DNA from: Myxococcus stipitatus
GTDB lineage: Bacteria > Myxococcota > Myxococcia > Myxococcales > Myxococcaceae
Length of the DNA: 64,000 nt
Assembly: GCF_037414475.1 (NCBI RefSeq)
Contig: NZ_CP147913.1
Coordinates: forward strand, 868,001 to 932,000
Direction: 5' to 3'
Of the stretch, positions 1 through 9,669 are shown in pieces (within the stretch, counting starts at the first letter, position 1; each line of letters starts with the position of its first letter). The position numbers were made by a program, and so were the translations under genes. A model generated the notes under the pieces. That model saw nothing but the letters and a program-made list of their open reading frames with translations. It made no database searches and had not been told where the DNA came from.

Positions 1-1
1 G

Positions 2-550
2 CTGCCAGGCCACGCGCCCTACGCGCAGCTCGCCGAGGTCAAGGCGTCCGGGAACACGGAGGTGAAGGCCACGCTGGAGCCAGGCCCCGGCCTGTCCGCC
101 ATCCGCGACGCCGCGGTGCGAGCCGGCTCGTACGCCGCATTCGAGAGCGAGACGCTTCCCCCAGAGTCCGCGGCCATCGCGGACCGGCTGGACGCCCGCT
201 ACCTGGTGCTGGCCGCCGTGAGCCAGAACAAGCGGGGCTACCTCTCCGCGGAGCTCCAGGTGTGGGATGTGCGCACCCAGGCGCGCCTGCGCGGCGTGGA
301 AATCGACCTGTCGGGCAAGGAGCGCGACGAGAGCCCCGCGGCGGCGGCCGAGAAGGTGCGCGGCTTCATCAACGGCGCCATGGCGCCTCGCGTCGCGGAG
401 AGCACCGGCTCCGGTGAGTCCCTGCTGAAGCGGCCCTGGTTCTGGGCCGTGGTGGGTGGCGTGGCGGCTGTGACGGCGGGTGCGGTCTACGTGGCGACGC
501 AGGACAATGGCCGGCCCTTCAACCCTGTTTCGGGAGGCGTTGGCTTCTGA
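2..550 (+). CDS. Unidentified C-terminally membrane-anchored protein (5' end outside window)
   Basis: The frame is open from the first base, so the true start lies upstream and only the C-terminal ~182 residues are visible. Near the end a basic residue pair is followed by one hydrophobic helix (WFWAVVGGVAAVTAGAVYVA) and a short polar tail ending FNPVSGGVGF. The upstream part (DARYLVLAAVSQNKRGYLSAELQVWDV) looks like a compact alpha/beta or beta-sandwich domain. A PEGA-type protein follows 56 bases later, suggesting a shared transcript. I do not recognise the family. The TM anchor is clear, the function is not. Confidence 0.6.
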   Translation: MPGHAPYAQLAEVKASGNTEVKATLEPGPGLSAIRDAAVRAGSYAAFESETLPPESAAIADRLDARYLVLAAVSQNKRGYLSAELQVWDVRTQARLRGVEIDLSGKERDESPAAAAEKVRGFINGAMAPRVAESTGSGESLLKRPWFWAVVGGVAAVTAGAVYVATQDNGRPFNPVSGGVGF

Positions 551-606
551 GCCACGGGTTGAATGACGGTTCGCCCGCTCGCGTCGCCTGTGCCAAAGGT
601 GTCCCC

Positions 607-1824
607 ATGAGAGCCCTCGTCCTCGCCCTGCTTCCATCGCTCGCATTGGCCGCCGCGCCGAACTCGGCGCGGAAAGCCGCCAGCCTCCTCGTCCCCATGG
701 ACCCGGCCTCCGAGGCCAACAGCGTCCAGATGGAGACGTACATGAACGAGGCGCTGGCGAACTTCTCGGGCTTCTCCGTGCGCAAGTCCGAGGACCTCTT
801 CGGGCTGCCCGGAGACCCCACCGCCCAGAGCGCGCTCGAGCGCGCGCGCAAGGGCTACTCGGAGAGCGCCGCGGCCTTCGACAAGAAGGAGTACGACGAC
901 GCCGAGGCGAAGGTGCGCGCCACCCTCAAGGAGCTCCAGGGCGCGCCCGCGGCCATGCGTGGCTGCTCGCCGCTGTGTGAGTCGCTGGCGCTGTACGCGG
1001 CGCTGCTCCACCTTCGCGGAGACGTGGAAGAGGCGAAGCTGGTCCTCATCGACCTCATCGCCGTGTCGCCCACCTTCGAGCTCAACCCCAAGCGCTTCAG
1101 CCGGGACTTCATCGCCCTGCGCGTGCAGGTGGCCACCGGCCGCACCTCCCAGCTCCGAGGCAGCGCCACCGTGAAGTCGCGTCCGGCGGGCGCGCGCGTC
1201 TACGTGGACGGAGAGATGGTGGGCCACACGCCGGTGACGGTGCCCGCGCTGACGGTGGGCAAGCACCTCTTGCGCGTGGAGCGGCCGGGCTTCCGCCAGT
1301 ACGGGCAGCTCATGGAGGTGACGCCGGACGACGTGGAGGTGAGCATGGAGCTGGTGCCCACCGCCGCGTACAAGGCCTACGACGCGCAGTTGGACCGGGT
1401 GGCCAGCGAAGTCTCGCGCGCCATCCCCGAGGCCAAGGGCGTGGCGGCGATGGGCAAGTCGTTGAGCCTGGACCGGGCCATGGTGGGCACCGTGAAGGGC
1501 GCGAGCTCCGGCGAGGGCTCCGAGCTCATCCTGGGCTACTACGACCTGCGCACCGGCCGGAAGCTGGCGGGCCGCCGCATGGTGCTCCAGGGCGACGAGT
1601 TCGGTCAGCTCAAGCAGGAGATGGAGCGCATCGTCAACCAGCTCATCAACGTCAGCGAGGGCGGGGCCGAGAAGGTGGTGCGCAGCTCGGATCCGCTCGA
1701 CAACCGGGGCGGCACCGAGGACTGGGGCGCCGAGGACCGGGGTGGCCGCACCCGCGCCCAGGAAAAGAAGAAGAAGAGCGGAGAGGACCCGCTCGAAGGG
1801 GTGTCCGGTACCGAGGACTGGTGA
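607..1824 (+). CDS. Exported PEGA-domain protein
   Basis: I place the start at the ATG that begins a good signal peptide (MRALVLALLPSLALAA), giving 405 residues; an in-frame ATG at 559 would only add a non-signal extension. An alpha-helical, TPR-like region comes first. It is followed at about residues 190-255 by a PEGA domain, recognisable from SRPAGARVYVDGEMVGHTP, then TVGKHLLRVERPGF. The C-terminus is charged and low in complexity (EKKKKSGED). PEGA domains are surface or periplasmic beta-modules of unknown ligand. The gene lies between a membrane-anchored protein and an SppA-like protease, consistent with an envelope role. Confidence 0.75.
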   Translation: MRALVLALLPSLALAAAPNSARKAASLLVPMDPASEANSVQMETYMNEALANFSGFSVRKSEDLFGLPGDPTAQSALERARKGYSESAAAFDKKEYDDAEAKVRATLKELQGAPAAMRGCSPLCESLALYAALLHLRGDVEEAKLVLIDLIAVSPTFELNPKRFSRDFIALRVQVATGRTSQLRGSATVKSRPAGARVYVDGEMVGHTPVTVPALTVGKHLLRVERPGFRQYGQLMEVTPDDVEVSMELVPTAAYKAYDAQLDRVASEVSRAIPEAKGVAAMGKSLSLDRAMVGTVKGASSGEGSELILGYYDLRTGRKLAGRRMVLQGDEFGQLKQEMERIVNQLINVSEGGAEKVVRSSDPLDNRGGTEDWGAEDRGGRTRAQEKKKKSGEDPLEGVSGTEDW

Positions 1825-1872
1825 CAGACGGCGCTTGTCCCCGGGCGGGCTCCGCCTAGAGTCCCGGGGCGT

Positions 1873-4353
1873 ATGCGCCTGCTCGCCCTCCTGCTGCTCC
1901 CGTCGCTCGCGCTCGCCCAGACGAGCTCCATCGTCCAGGCCCCCCTCCCCTCGCGGGGGATGACGCTGCCTCCCACCGGCGCCGCGCTGGTGGATGAGGC
2001 CACCGCCCTCTCGCTCAACCCCGCGGGGCTGGGCTTTGTCGAATCCGGGCAGTTGTTCTACCTGCACGAGCGCAACCTGGAGCGCGACAGCATCGGCGAC
2101 GGCGTCTTCCTGGGCGCGCGGCTCTTGGGCCTGGGACTGGGCGCCTCCATGGAGTGGATGCGCGGACGCAACGAGCCGCACTACCGCCGCACCTCGCTGG
2201 GCCTGTCACTCGGCTCATCCACGCTGCGGCTCGGTGGCTCGTGGCACGGCTTCAGCTCCGAGGACAGCGACGACATCGACGTGCTGGACACCTTCGACGT
2301 GGGTGTCACCGCGCGGCCGGTGCGCGCGCTGTCGCTGGCGGCGGTGGTCAAGGACCTCAACGCGCCGAGGGAAGGCAGCCTCAAGATCAAGCGCGGTTAC
2401 GACCTGGGCCTGGGCCTGCGCCCGCTGGGCGAGCGCTACACGTTGGGCGTGGACTGGCTCTTCTCCGAGGGCGCCTTCCGCGAAGGGCAGGCGACGTACA
2501 CGCTGCTGGCGGAGGTGATTCCAGGCGTGCGGGTGGGCGCGGGCGTGTCCCACGGCTTCGTGAGCGGCGTGCCGCTGGCGCTGCAGGTGGCGGCCACGCT
2601 GGACACCAGCCACCTGGGCCTCACGTACGCGCTGGGCGGCGGGAAGAACGGCACGGACCACGTCATCGGCGTGCGCCTGTCGATGGAGAACTACCGCTCG
2701 CTGCGCCCGCCCGGCGGCGTGGTGACGATGTTGGACTTGAACGACATGCTCAGCGGCGGGGGCAGCGCGCTCATGACGCTCCTGGGCGTGAGCGAGGCGG
2801 ACCCCTACCTGCGCCTGTCGCGCTGGTTGGACCTGGCCACCAAGGACGAGCGGCTGACGGGCGTGGTGCTGAAGATGGAGGGCCTGCCCGGGGTGGACTG
2901 GGGCAAGGCGGAGGAGCTGCGTCAGGCCGTGCTGCGGCTGCGCGCCTCCGGCAAGCGGGTGATGGCGGTGCTGATGTCGGTGGACGACATGGGCTACTTC
3001 GTCGCGTCCGCGGCGGACCGCATCTACTCGGTGCCCGAGTCGTTCCTGCACATCAACGGACTTGCCGCGCACCTGCAGACCTTCGGCGGGACGATGGAGA
3101 AGCTCGGCGTGACGTGGGACGTGGCGCGCGTGGGTAAATACAAGACGGCGCCCGAGCAGCTCACGCTCACCGAGCCCAGCGAGGCCTCGCGCGAGTCGGT
3201 GGGTGCGTACCTGGACAACGAGGTGGCCTGGTACGAGCGCGCGGTGACGGAGGCGCGCAAGGTGCCCGTGGAGCGGCTGCGGGAGCTGTGGGCCGAGGCC
3301 CTCCCCACCGCGGCGCGTGCGCAGGCGCTGGGCTTCCTGGACGGCGTCATCACGCCCTCGGAGCTGGACAAGAAGGTGCGGGAGCTGGTGCCCGGGGGCC
3401 ACTTCAACGCGGCGTACCATCCTCGGGATGAGCGAGACGAGCGCTGGGGCCGGCGGCGGCGCATCGCCGTGGTGCCGGTGCTGGGCACCATCGCAGGGGG
3501 CACCAGCCGCGAGGACCCGCTGGGCTTCAGCCAGATTGCCGGCGCGGAGACCGTGGTGCGGTCGCTGGAGTCGGCGAAGGCGGACCCGTCCGTGGTCGCC
3601 ATCGTGCTGCGCGTGGACTCCGGCGGCGGCGAGGTGCTGGCGTCGTACCTGATGTACGAGGCGGTGATGGCCGCGGCGAAGGAGAAGCCCGTCATCGCCT
3701 CGATGGGCGACGTGGCGGCCTCGGGGGGCTACTACGCCGCCATCGGTGCCACGGAGGTGATGGCCCTGCCCACCACGGTGACGGGCAGCATCGGCGTCTT
3801 CTACATCAAGCCCGCGCTCCAGGGGCTGCTGCAGGACAAGCTGGGCATCCACCAGGAGAGCCTCACGCGCTCGCCCATGGCGGACGTGTTCGACTACTGG
3901 CAGCCCTGGACGCCGGAGCAGCGCACCGCCGTGCAGAAGTGGGTGGACGCGTCCTACGACACCTTCATCACCGACGTGGCCCGCGCGCGGAAGATGGACA
4001 AGGCCCAGGTGGACGCCGTGGCGCGAGGCCGGGTGTGGAGCGGCAACGACGCGCTCGCGCGTGGACTGGTGGACAAGCTGGGGGGCCTCATGGACGCGGT
4101 GGCGTCCGCCCGCCAACACGCGGGGGTGCCCGCGTCGGAGGAGCTGGACCTGGTGCTGATGGGCGAGGCCCGGGGCCTGTTCTCCGGCATGAGCGGAGAG
4201 CCAGGCGTGCGAGCGGCCCTCGCGCTGCTGCCCAAGTCCTCCGAGTCCCTCCCCTCGGCGCTGAAGGCCCTGGCGCGCGAGACGGGCGTCAACCTGGAGA
4301 TGATGCGCCCAGGAATGAAGGCCCAGGTGCCCTTCCAGCTCATCGTCCGCTGA
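1873..4353 (+). CDS. sppA: Signal peptide peptidase A-like protease with N-terminal barrel-like domain
   Basis: The product has 826 residues, about 200 more than E. coli SppA (618). After a signal peptide (MRLLALLLLPSLALAQ), residues ~20-275 are rich in alternating beta-strands (GLGLGASMEW, TSLGLSLGSSTLRLGGSW) that resemble an OM-barrel or PorV/UPF0164-type module. Two S49 peptidase domains follow. The general-base lysine motif VGKYKTAPE (Lys424) lies in the first and the nucleophile motif DVAASGGYYA (Ser617) in the second, matching the split Ser/Lys dyad of long SppA enzymes. SppA normally degrades residual signal peptides from the periplasmic face of the inner membrane. Fusion to a barrel-like domain suggests a different location. 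A hairpin follows the stop. Confidence 0.85.
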   Translation: MRLLALLLLPSLALAQTSSIVQAPLPSRGMTLPPTGAALVDEATALSLNPAGLGFVESGQLFYLHERNLERDSIGDGVFLGARLLGLGLGASMEWMRGRNEPHYRRTSLGLSLGSSTLRLGGSWHGFSSEDSDDIDVLDTFDVGVTARPVRALSLAAVVKDLNAPREGSLKIKRGYDLGLGLRPLGERYTLGVDWLFSEGAFREGQATYTLLAEVIPGVRVGAGVSHGFVSGVPLALQVAATLDTSHLGLTYALGGGKNGTDHVIGVRLSMENYRSLRPPGGVVTMLDLNDMLSGGGSALMTLLGVSEADPYLRLSRWLDLATKDERLTGVVLKMEGLPGVDWGKAEELRQAVLRLRASGKRVMAVLMSVDDMGYFVASAADRIYSVPESFLHINGLAAHLQTFGGTMEKLGVTWDVARVGKYKTAPEQLTLTEPSEASRESVGAYLDNEVAWYERAVTEARKVPVERLRELWAEALPTAARAQALGFLDGVITPSELDKKVRELVPGGHFNAAYHPRDERDERWGRRRRIAVVPVLGTIAGGTSREDPLGFSQIAGAETVVRSLESAKADPSVVAIVLRVDSGGGEVLASYLMYEAVMAAAKEKPVIASMGDVAASGGYYAAIGATEVMALPTTVTGSIGVFYIKPALQGLLQDKLGIHQESLTRSPMADVFDYWQPWTPEQRTAVQKWVDASYDTFITDVARARKMDKAQVDAVARGRVWSGNDALARGLVDKLGGLMDAVASARQHAGVPASEELDLVLMGEARGLFSGMSGEPGVRAALALLPKSSESLPSALKALARETGVNLEMMRPGMKAQVPFQLIVR

Positions 4354-4366
4354 GAACCCGCGAACC

Positions 4367-4389
4367 GGCGGGCGCGAGGTCCGCCCGCC
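4367..4389 (+). terminator. GC hairpin after sppA
   Basis: There is a perfect 8-bp stem (GGCGGGCG / CGCCCGCC) with a 7-base loop, 13 bases after the sppA stop. No U-tract follows, so it is either a weak or Rho-assisted terminator or an mRNA 3' end stabiliser. Confidence 0.5.
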
Positions 4390-4615
4390 AACACCCCTTG
4401 AAAAAACCGGGAGCGCCCCGGGCGTCCTCTGTTAGTGTTGCTCTTGCACCCCGGTCGGCTTTGGGCCGCCAGGGCGCTTCAGGGACCGGCGGTTCGGCCT
4501 TTGCCTTTTTGGCGGGCCCCGCGTCCGGCTCCCTGTCCCACAGCCTGAGTCACCTGCGTCCCCCCGCCCTCCCCTCGGGACGGCCCGTGAGGGACGCACA
4601 CGGTCTGGAAACCCC

Positions 4616-6178
4616 ATGAGCGAAAACTCCGACAACCGCGACCCACGTGATGCCCCACCGATGCCCGCGGCGGCCCGTCCCACCCCTCCCCCGGAGGCCG
4701 ATGACGACGGCGGCGATGATGGCGACGACGAGGGCGGTGACGAGGGAGACATGGCGGGGGGTGCTCCGTCGGCCGGTGGCGCCCAGGGTGGGCAGCCCGG
4801 GCAGGCGGGTGGCCGCCGCCGCCGCCGCCGCCGCCGCCGTCGTGGCGCACAGGTGCTCTTCACGCCGGACGGGCAGGCGTACCGCATGCAGCCGGGCCCG
4901 GACGGGCAGCAGGTCCAGGTCTTCCTGACGCCGCAGGAGCTGGAGCAGTACAAGCAGCGGCAGGCCCAGCAGCAACAGCAGCAGGCGCAGCAGCAGCCCC
5001 AGCAGCAGGGCCACGGCGGCGGTCATCAGCACCAGCGCCAGCACCACGGTGGCCAGCAGAACCAGCCCTCCCAGCAGTCCAACCTGGCGCCCGTGGAGGG
5101 CGTGTTGGACACGGAGGCCAAGGGGCCCAACGCGTTCCTGCGTCAGGTCAAACGCAACCTGCTGGCGGCGCCGGACGACCCGGAGCTGCCCAAGAACCTG
5201 GTGCAGAAGCTGCGGCTGCGGCAGGGCCAGTACCTGACGGCCTTCGCGCAGATGCGTGGCCACAAGGGCATCATCCAGAAGGTGGACACGGTGGACGGCC
5301 GCCCGCTGGAGGGCGCGCCCCGGCTGCCGCACTTCGCCGACCTGACCTCGGTGGACCCCACCGAGCGGCTCAAGCTGGAGAGCGGCCACAAGGAGATGGT
5401 GACGCGGGTGCTGGACCTCATCTCGCCCATCGGCAAGGGACAGCGCGCGCTCATCGTCGCCCCGCCGAAGACGGGCAAGACCATCATGCTCCAGCGCATC
5501 GCGCAGGCGGTCATCTCCAACCACCCGGAGGCGCACGTCATGGTGCTGCTCATCGACGAGCGGCCCGAGGAAGTGACGGACATGCGCCGCAGCATCAAGG
5601 CGGAGGTGCTCGCGTCCAGCTCGGACCGGCCCACCGCGGACCACCTCAAGGTGGCGGAGCTGGCCCTGGAGCGCGCCCGCCGGCTGGTGGAGGCCGGCAA
5701 GGACGTGGTCATCCTCCTGGACTCGATTACGCGTCTGGCGCGGGCCTACAACAAGGAGATCGACAACTCGGGCCGCACCATGTCCGGCGGCGTGGACAGC
5801 CGCGCGCTGGAGCGCCCCAAGCGCATCTTCGGCGCCGCGCGCGCCACGGAGGAGGCCGGCTCGCTGACCATCATCGGCACGGCGCTCATCGACACCGGCA
5901 GCCGCATGGACGAGGTCATCTTCGAGGAGTTCAAGGGCACGGGTAACTCCGAAGTCACCCTGGACCGCCTGCTCGCGGAGAAGCGCGTCTTCCCCGCGGT
6001 GAACATCGCCCAGTCCGGCACGCGCAAGGAGGAGAAGCTCTTCACCCTGCGCGAGTACGAGAAGGTGAAGAAGCTGCGGCAGATGCTCTTCGCGGTGAAG
6101 CCGGTGGAGGCCATGGAAGCGCTCGTCAAGCGGCTCTCCCGGTACACCTACAACGACGAGTTCCTCGACGAGTTGTAG
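4616..6178 (+). CDS. rho: Transcription termination factor Rho
   Basis: The 520-residue hexameric RNA helicase/ATPase retains the Rho core: Walker A APPKTGKT (~residues 281-288), LIDERPEEVTDM, the Q-loop region LLDSITRLARAYN, and GTGNSEVTLDRLLAEKRVFPA. It is about 100 residues longer than E. coli Rho. The N-terminal ~160 residues are an inserted low-complexity region: an acidic stretch, a nine-arginine run, then a Gln/His-rich tract. The primary RNA-binding RNP motif is divergent (KGPNAFLR in place of the usual DGFGFLR). A 260-base leader separates it from sppA and may carry autoregulatory attenuation, as is common for rho; I could not identify a specific element. Confidence 0.95.
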   Translation: MSENSDNRDPRDAPPMPAAARPTPPPEADDDGGDDGDDEGGDEGDMAGGAPSAGGAQGGQPGQAGGRRRRRRRRRRGAQVLFTPDGQAYRMQPGPDGQQVQVFLTPQELEQYKQRQAQQQQQQAQQQPQQQGHGGGHQHQRQHHGGQQNQPSQQSNLAPVEGVLDTEAKGPNAFLRQVKRNLLAAPDDPELPKNLVQKLRLRQGQYLTAFAQMRGHKGIIQKVDTVDGRPLEGAPRLPHFADLTSVDPTERLKLESGHKEMVTRVLDLISPIGKGQRALIVAPPKTGKTIMLQRIAQAVISNHPEAHVMVLLIDERPEEVTDMRRSIKAEVLASSSDRPTADHLKVAELALERARRLVEAGKDVVILLDSITRLARAYNKEIDNSGRTMSGGVDSRALERPKRIFGAARATEEAGSLTIIGTALIDTGSRMDEVIFEEFKGTGNSEVTLDRLLAEKRVFPAVNIAQSGTRKEEKLFTLREYEKVKKLRQMLFAVKPVEAMEALVKRLSRYTYNDEFLDEL

Positions 6179-6229
6179 GCCGTCTCCAGGGGGTGGTGTG
6201 GCGGGCCCGGCTTTGCATAAGGTGGCGTC

Positions 6230-6496
6230 ATGATTCAGGGCTCGGGCCGCTGCCACTACCACCCGGAGCGCGCGGGCGTCGGCGTCTGCGTGGAGTGCCG
6301 GCGGGTCATCTGCCGCGAGTGCACCACGCAGTTCGAGGGCATCAACCGCTGCGCGAGCTGTCTGGGTCAGCGCCTCAAGGCGCTGGAGGGTCCGGGTGAG
6401 CGGCGGGACTGGACGGTGGGTCACGTGATGCTGGCGTTGGTGGGGTTCGGGCTCGTCTGGGGCGGCGTCTATCTATTGGCCCAGGTGGCGAGCTGA
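6230..6496 (+). CDS. Small zinc-finger (B-box-like) membrane protein
   Basis: The 88-residue protein begins with a cluster of metal-ligand residues (CHYHPE, VCVECRRVICRECT, NRCASCLGQ) spaced like a B-box or double treble-clef zinc finger. It ends with one TM helix (HVMLALVGFGLVWGGVYLLAQVA). Its stop is one base before the next ATG, so it heads the DUF4129-DUF4350-MoxR-DUF58 operon. A cytoplasmic zinc-binding adaptor held at the membrane is the simplest reading; the partner is unknown. Confidence 0.8.
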   Translation: MIQGSGRCHYHPERAGVGVCVECRRVICRECTTQFEGINRCASCLGQRLKALEGPGERRDWTVGHVMLALVGFGLVWGGVYLLAQVAS

Positions 6497-6497
6497 C

Positions 6498-8393
6498 ATG
6501 GCGGTCTCCGCGCTCGAGCTTCGTCCCCGCAACGGCGTCGCGTTGATGGATGCCGCGCTGAATCTCTGCGCCCGCAACGTGGGCGTCTGGGCGCTCACGT
6601 TGCCCGGAGGCGCCGCCGTCATCGGCGCCATGTTGTACCTGGTGGAGGCCGTGCGCATGGGCGAGCCCCTGGCGCTGCCCTCGCTGCTCTTCACCCTGGC
6701 GTGGTTCCTCCGGGGCGCGACCCAGGGCGCCGCCTGCCACCACGTCCAGGCGTTGTTGCTGGAGGGCCAGGGAGAGCCTCGCGTCTGGGACTCGGTGAAG
6801 GCCGCGGTGGGCCGGCTGCCCTCGCTCTTCTTCGCGGTGAGCTACCTGGTGCTCCTCAATGCCTTGCTGCTGTCGTTGACCTTCGGACTGGGCTTCGTCC
6901 TGGTCTCCGCGCAGAGCGTGGGCTTCGCGGCGGTGATGCAGGGACGGGGGAAGCTCTTGCGGTTGTATGACCATTGCTCCCGGCTGCTGGGCCCCGCCCG
7001 GGGCACCGCGACCACGGTGCGCATCCTCATGAGCGTGCAGGTGCTGGTCTTCTTCAACCTGCACATCGCGCTCAACTTCGCGCTGATGATGACGCGCAAG
7101 CTCGTGGGCGTCGACCTGACGTTCGCGGAGCGGTTCGCATCGCTGGACAACGCGCAGTGGGTGCTCTTTCTCGTCGCCCTGACCTTCGCCCTCTTCGAGC
7201 CGGTCCGCGCGGCGGCCTCCACGCTCTTGCTGGTGGATGGCCGGGTGCGCTCGGAGGGGCTCGACCTGCTCGCCTCCGTGCAGCAGCTCCCGGAGCGGAA
7301 CAAGGGCAGAGCGCCGGGCGTGCGCGGCGCGGCCGTGCTCGCGGTGGTGTTGGGAGGGAGCCTGCTCGCCGGGACTCCCGCGCGAGCGGAGGAGGCCGCG
7401 CCCCGCGCGCCCGTCACCTCCTCGCGCGAGGCCTCCCGGCGGCTGGGAGAGGTCTCGAACGCCTGCGAAGGGCCCGCGCCCGCGGAGGATGGACGCTTCG
7501 AGCGCCTGGCGGAGCTGAGCACGGCCGAGCGCGGCAAGCTGGACCGGCTGGTGCGCACCGTGGAGCGCCAGGCGTACGACGAAGAGGACTGCGCCTCCGC
7601 GTTGCACACCCTCGAGCAGGGGCTGACGCAGGCCCGGGGGACGATGGACGCACAGACTCGAGCGAACACGAACGCGAGGCGCTCGGCCGACCGGGCCCGG
7701 GACATCCTCGCGCGGCCGGAGTTCGCGGTGGCACCGCCCCGGCCCGAGGAGTCGAAGGACCCGGAAGCCTCGATGCAGATGAGTTGGTGGACGCAGTTCA
7801 CCACGTGGCTGGCCAAGCTCCTCGAGGAACTCTTCGAGCGGGCTCCCGAGGCCACGCCCCCGCAACAGCCTCCGTCGCCAGGCCTCGTCAGCGGCGGACA
7901 GGCGGCGGATGCGCTGGTGGTGATGCTGGTGGGGCTCACTGTGGCGGTGCTCGCGGTCGTGTTGTGGCGCGCGCTGCGCAAGGTGCGGCCGGCGGAGGAG
8001 GGCTCGGGGCTGGAGGTGTCCACGCTGGACGCCGCGACGCTCGCGAGAGACCCGGCCCACGCGCTGTCCCGCCCACCGGAGGGCTGGGCTCAGCTCGCGG
8101 ACGAGCTGGCGGCGCGCGGCGAATACCGCGAGGCGGTGCGAGGCCTCTACCTCGCGCTGCTGTCCCGCCTGCACCGAGAGGGTGCCATCCTGTATGACGT
8201 CACGCTGTCCAACTGGGACTACCTTCGCCAGTTCAAGGGCCGCTCCGAGTGGAAGCCCCGCTTCCGTGAGCTGACGCTGCGCTTCGACTTCGCCTGGTAT
8301 GGCAACACGCCCGTCACCAGCACGGGCTACCAGGAGTTCCGCGCGCTCTCCGCGCCCATGTTGTCACCAACACCGGAGGCCCCCGGTGCGTGA
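6498..8393 (+). CDS. Multi-pass membrane protein with C-terminal DUF4129 domain
   Basis: The product has 631 residues. The first ~330 form several TM helices. A cleavage-like hydrophobic segment and a charged extracytoplasmic stretch with coiled-coil character (~residues 300-430) follow, then one more TM helix (ALVVMLVGLTVAVLAVVLW). The C-terminal DUF4129 domain shows ELAARGEYREAVRGLYLALL and FDFAWYGNTPVT. DUF4129 proteins sit beside MoxR/DUF58 genes, usually in one operon, and are thought to act with the ATPase in envelope or cofactor assembly. The next gene starts 8 bases before this stop, so translation is coupled. Confidence 0.85.
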   Translation: MAVSALELRPRNGVALMDAALNLCARNVGVWALTLPGGAAVIGAMLYLVEAVRMGEPLALPSLLFTLAWFLRGATQGAACHHVQALLLEGQGEPRVWDSVKAAVGRLPSLFFAVSYLVLLNALLLSLTFGLGFVLVSAQSVGFAAVMQGRGKLLRLYDHCSRLLGPARGTATTVRILMSVQVLVFFNLHIALNFALMMTRKLVGVDLTFAERFASLDNAQWVLFLVALTFALFEPVRAAASTLLLVDGRVRSEGLDLLASVQQLPERNKGRAPGVRGAAVLAVVLGGSLLAGTPARAEEAAPRAPVTSSREASRRLGEVSNACEGPAPAEDGRFERLAELSTAERGKLDRLVRTVERQAYDEEDCASALHTLEQGLTQARGTMDAQTRANTNARRSADRARDILARPEFAVAPPRPEESKDPEASMQMSWWTQFTTWLAKLLEELFERAPEATPPQQPPSPGLVSGGQAADALVVMLVGLTVAVLAVVLWRALRKVRPAEEGSGLEVSTLDAATLARDPAHALSRPPEGWAQLADELAARGEYREAVRGLYLALLSRLHREGAILYDVTLSNWDYLRQFKGRSEWKPRFRELTLRFDFAWYGNTPVTSTGYQEFRALSAPMLSPTPEAPGA

Positions 8394-9669
8394 CCGCTTC
8401 CCCTTGCTCGTCGTGGGCGGACTGGTGCTCACCGCCGTGTTGGCCTCGCAGCTCGTGAAGGGCGCGCGCCGAGGTGAGTTCGCCGACACGCTGTCCACCT
8501 ACCGCGCGCAGGAGGACGGCGCCCGCGCGCTGTTCCTGCTGGCCGAGGAGAGCGGCCTGCCAGTGACTCGCCGCATGGCGGACCTGCGTGTATCGGGCTC
8601 GGGCCCATCGATGCCGGTGTTGCTGGGCGTGGAGGTCGAAGGCTCGCGAGAGGACGACCTGGAGCAGACGCAGCTGGCCGCCGAACCGGATGCGGGGCTG
8701 GACGACGAGCGCACGCCCAGGAAGGGCTTCAATACGTTCCGCGCCAGCCACCTGGACGACCAGGAGGTGACGCAGCTGCTCTCGCACGTGGCGGCGGGCG
8801 GGTCGGTGGTCTACGTGCCCTGGGGCTCGCGGGAGAATCCGCTGTTGGATGCCTTGGGCGTGAAGCTCGTCAAGGCGGACACGACGCTGCCCATGCGCAC
8901 GCTGGTGCCTCCCCTCTCCACGCCGTACACGCTGGGCGTGGAGCGGGTGGAGGTGAAGGTGCAGGCGTACCTCGAGCTGCCCGAGACGGCGGTCGCGGTG
9001 TTGGAGGACGAGCGGCTGGGCCGGATGGTCGCCGCGGTCATCCCCCACGGACAGGGCCGAGTGCTGGTGGTGGGCGCGCCGGAGCTGGCCATGAACGTGG
9101 CGCTGGCGCGCGCGGACAACGCGCAGTTCTGGCTCTCCGCGCTGGCGGCACTGGGCCCTGGCCCCTACGAGTTCGACGAGTTCCATCACGGCTTCACCAA
9201 CGAACGCTCGGTGGTGGACTTCGCGCGCCGCTACGGCCTGCACTTCGCGGTGCTCCAGCTCCTCGCGGGGGTGGCGTTGTGGTCCGTGGCGCTCAAGCGC
9301 TTCGGCCGTCCGCGCCCGCCGCTCGAGGCCGCGCGAGTGGGCGCCACCGACGCGCTGTTCGCCATGGCGCGGCTGTACCGCGAGGGCCGGCACCACGGCT
9401 TCGCGGCGAAGCTGCTGTCCCGAGGCCTCACGCAGGAGCTGGCCCTCCACGCGGGACTGCCCGCGAACGCATCGCACGGCGTGGTCTCCGACGCCCTCAA
9501 GGAGCGCGGGCGCCAGGACCTGGCCCAGGGCCTGGACGACGTGGCGACGCGCGCCGAGTCGGCCACCAGCGACAACGACCTTCAGCAGCTCACCGCCCAC
9601 GCGGCACAGCTGCGCCAGAGCATCCACCCCGCCGGGAAGCCCCGGCGCAGCCCTCCTGGAACACCATGA
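8386..9669 (+). CDS. DUF4350 domain membrane protein
   Basis: I chose the GTG at 8386 because GGAGG (8375-8379) lies six bases upstream and the encoded N-terminus is a TM anchor ([20 protein letters not shown]). An in-frame upstream ATG only adds shadow sequence of the previous gene. The 427-residue product has an extracytoplasmic DUF4350 module: a Rossmann-like part with [20 protein letters not shown] and later DEFHHGF, which is typical of the family. A second TM helix (~residue 285) and a cytoplasmic helical tail follow. It overlaps both neighbours in the operon. The biochemical role is unknown. Confidence 0.85.
   Translation: MRDRFPLLVVGGLVLTAVLASQLVKGARRGEFADTLSTYRAQEDGARALFLLAEESGLPVTRRMADLRVSGSGPSMPVLLGVEVEGSREDDLEQTQLAAEPDAGLDDERTPRKGFNTFRASHLDDQEVTQLLSHVAAGGSVVYVPWGSRENPLLDALGVKLVKADTTLPMRTLVPPLSTPYTLGVERVEVKVQAYLELPETAVAVLEDERLGRMVAAVIPHGQGRVLVVGAPELAMNVALARADNAQFWLSALAALGPGPYEFDEFHHGFTNERSVVDFARRYGLHFAVLQLLAGVALWSVALKRFGRPRPPLEAARVGATDALFAMARLYREGRHHGFAAKLLSRGLTQELALHAGLPANASHGVVSDALKERGRQDLAQGLDDVATRAESATSDNDLQQLTAHAAQLRQSIHPAGKPRRSPPGTP

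Noticed and set aside
2215..4119. 634-residue minus-strand frame under sppA
   Set aside because: Composition is antisense-like (His/Arg/Gln-rich) and sppA motifs are intact on the plus strand.
4398..4435. rho promoter TTGAAA ... TGTTAG
   Set aside because: The spacer would be 26 bases, too long for a housekeeping promoter.
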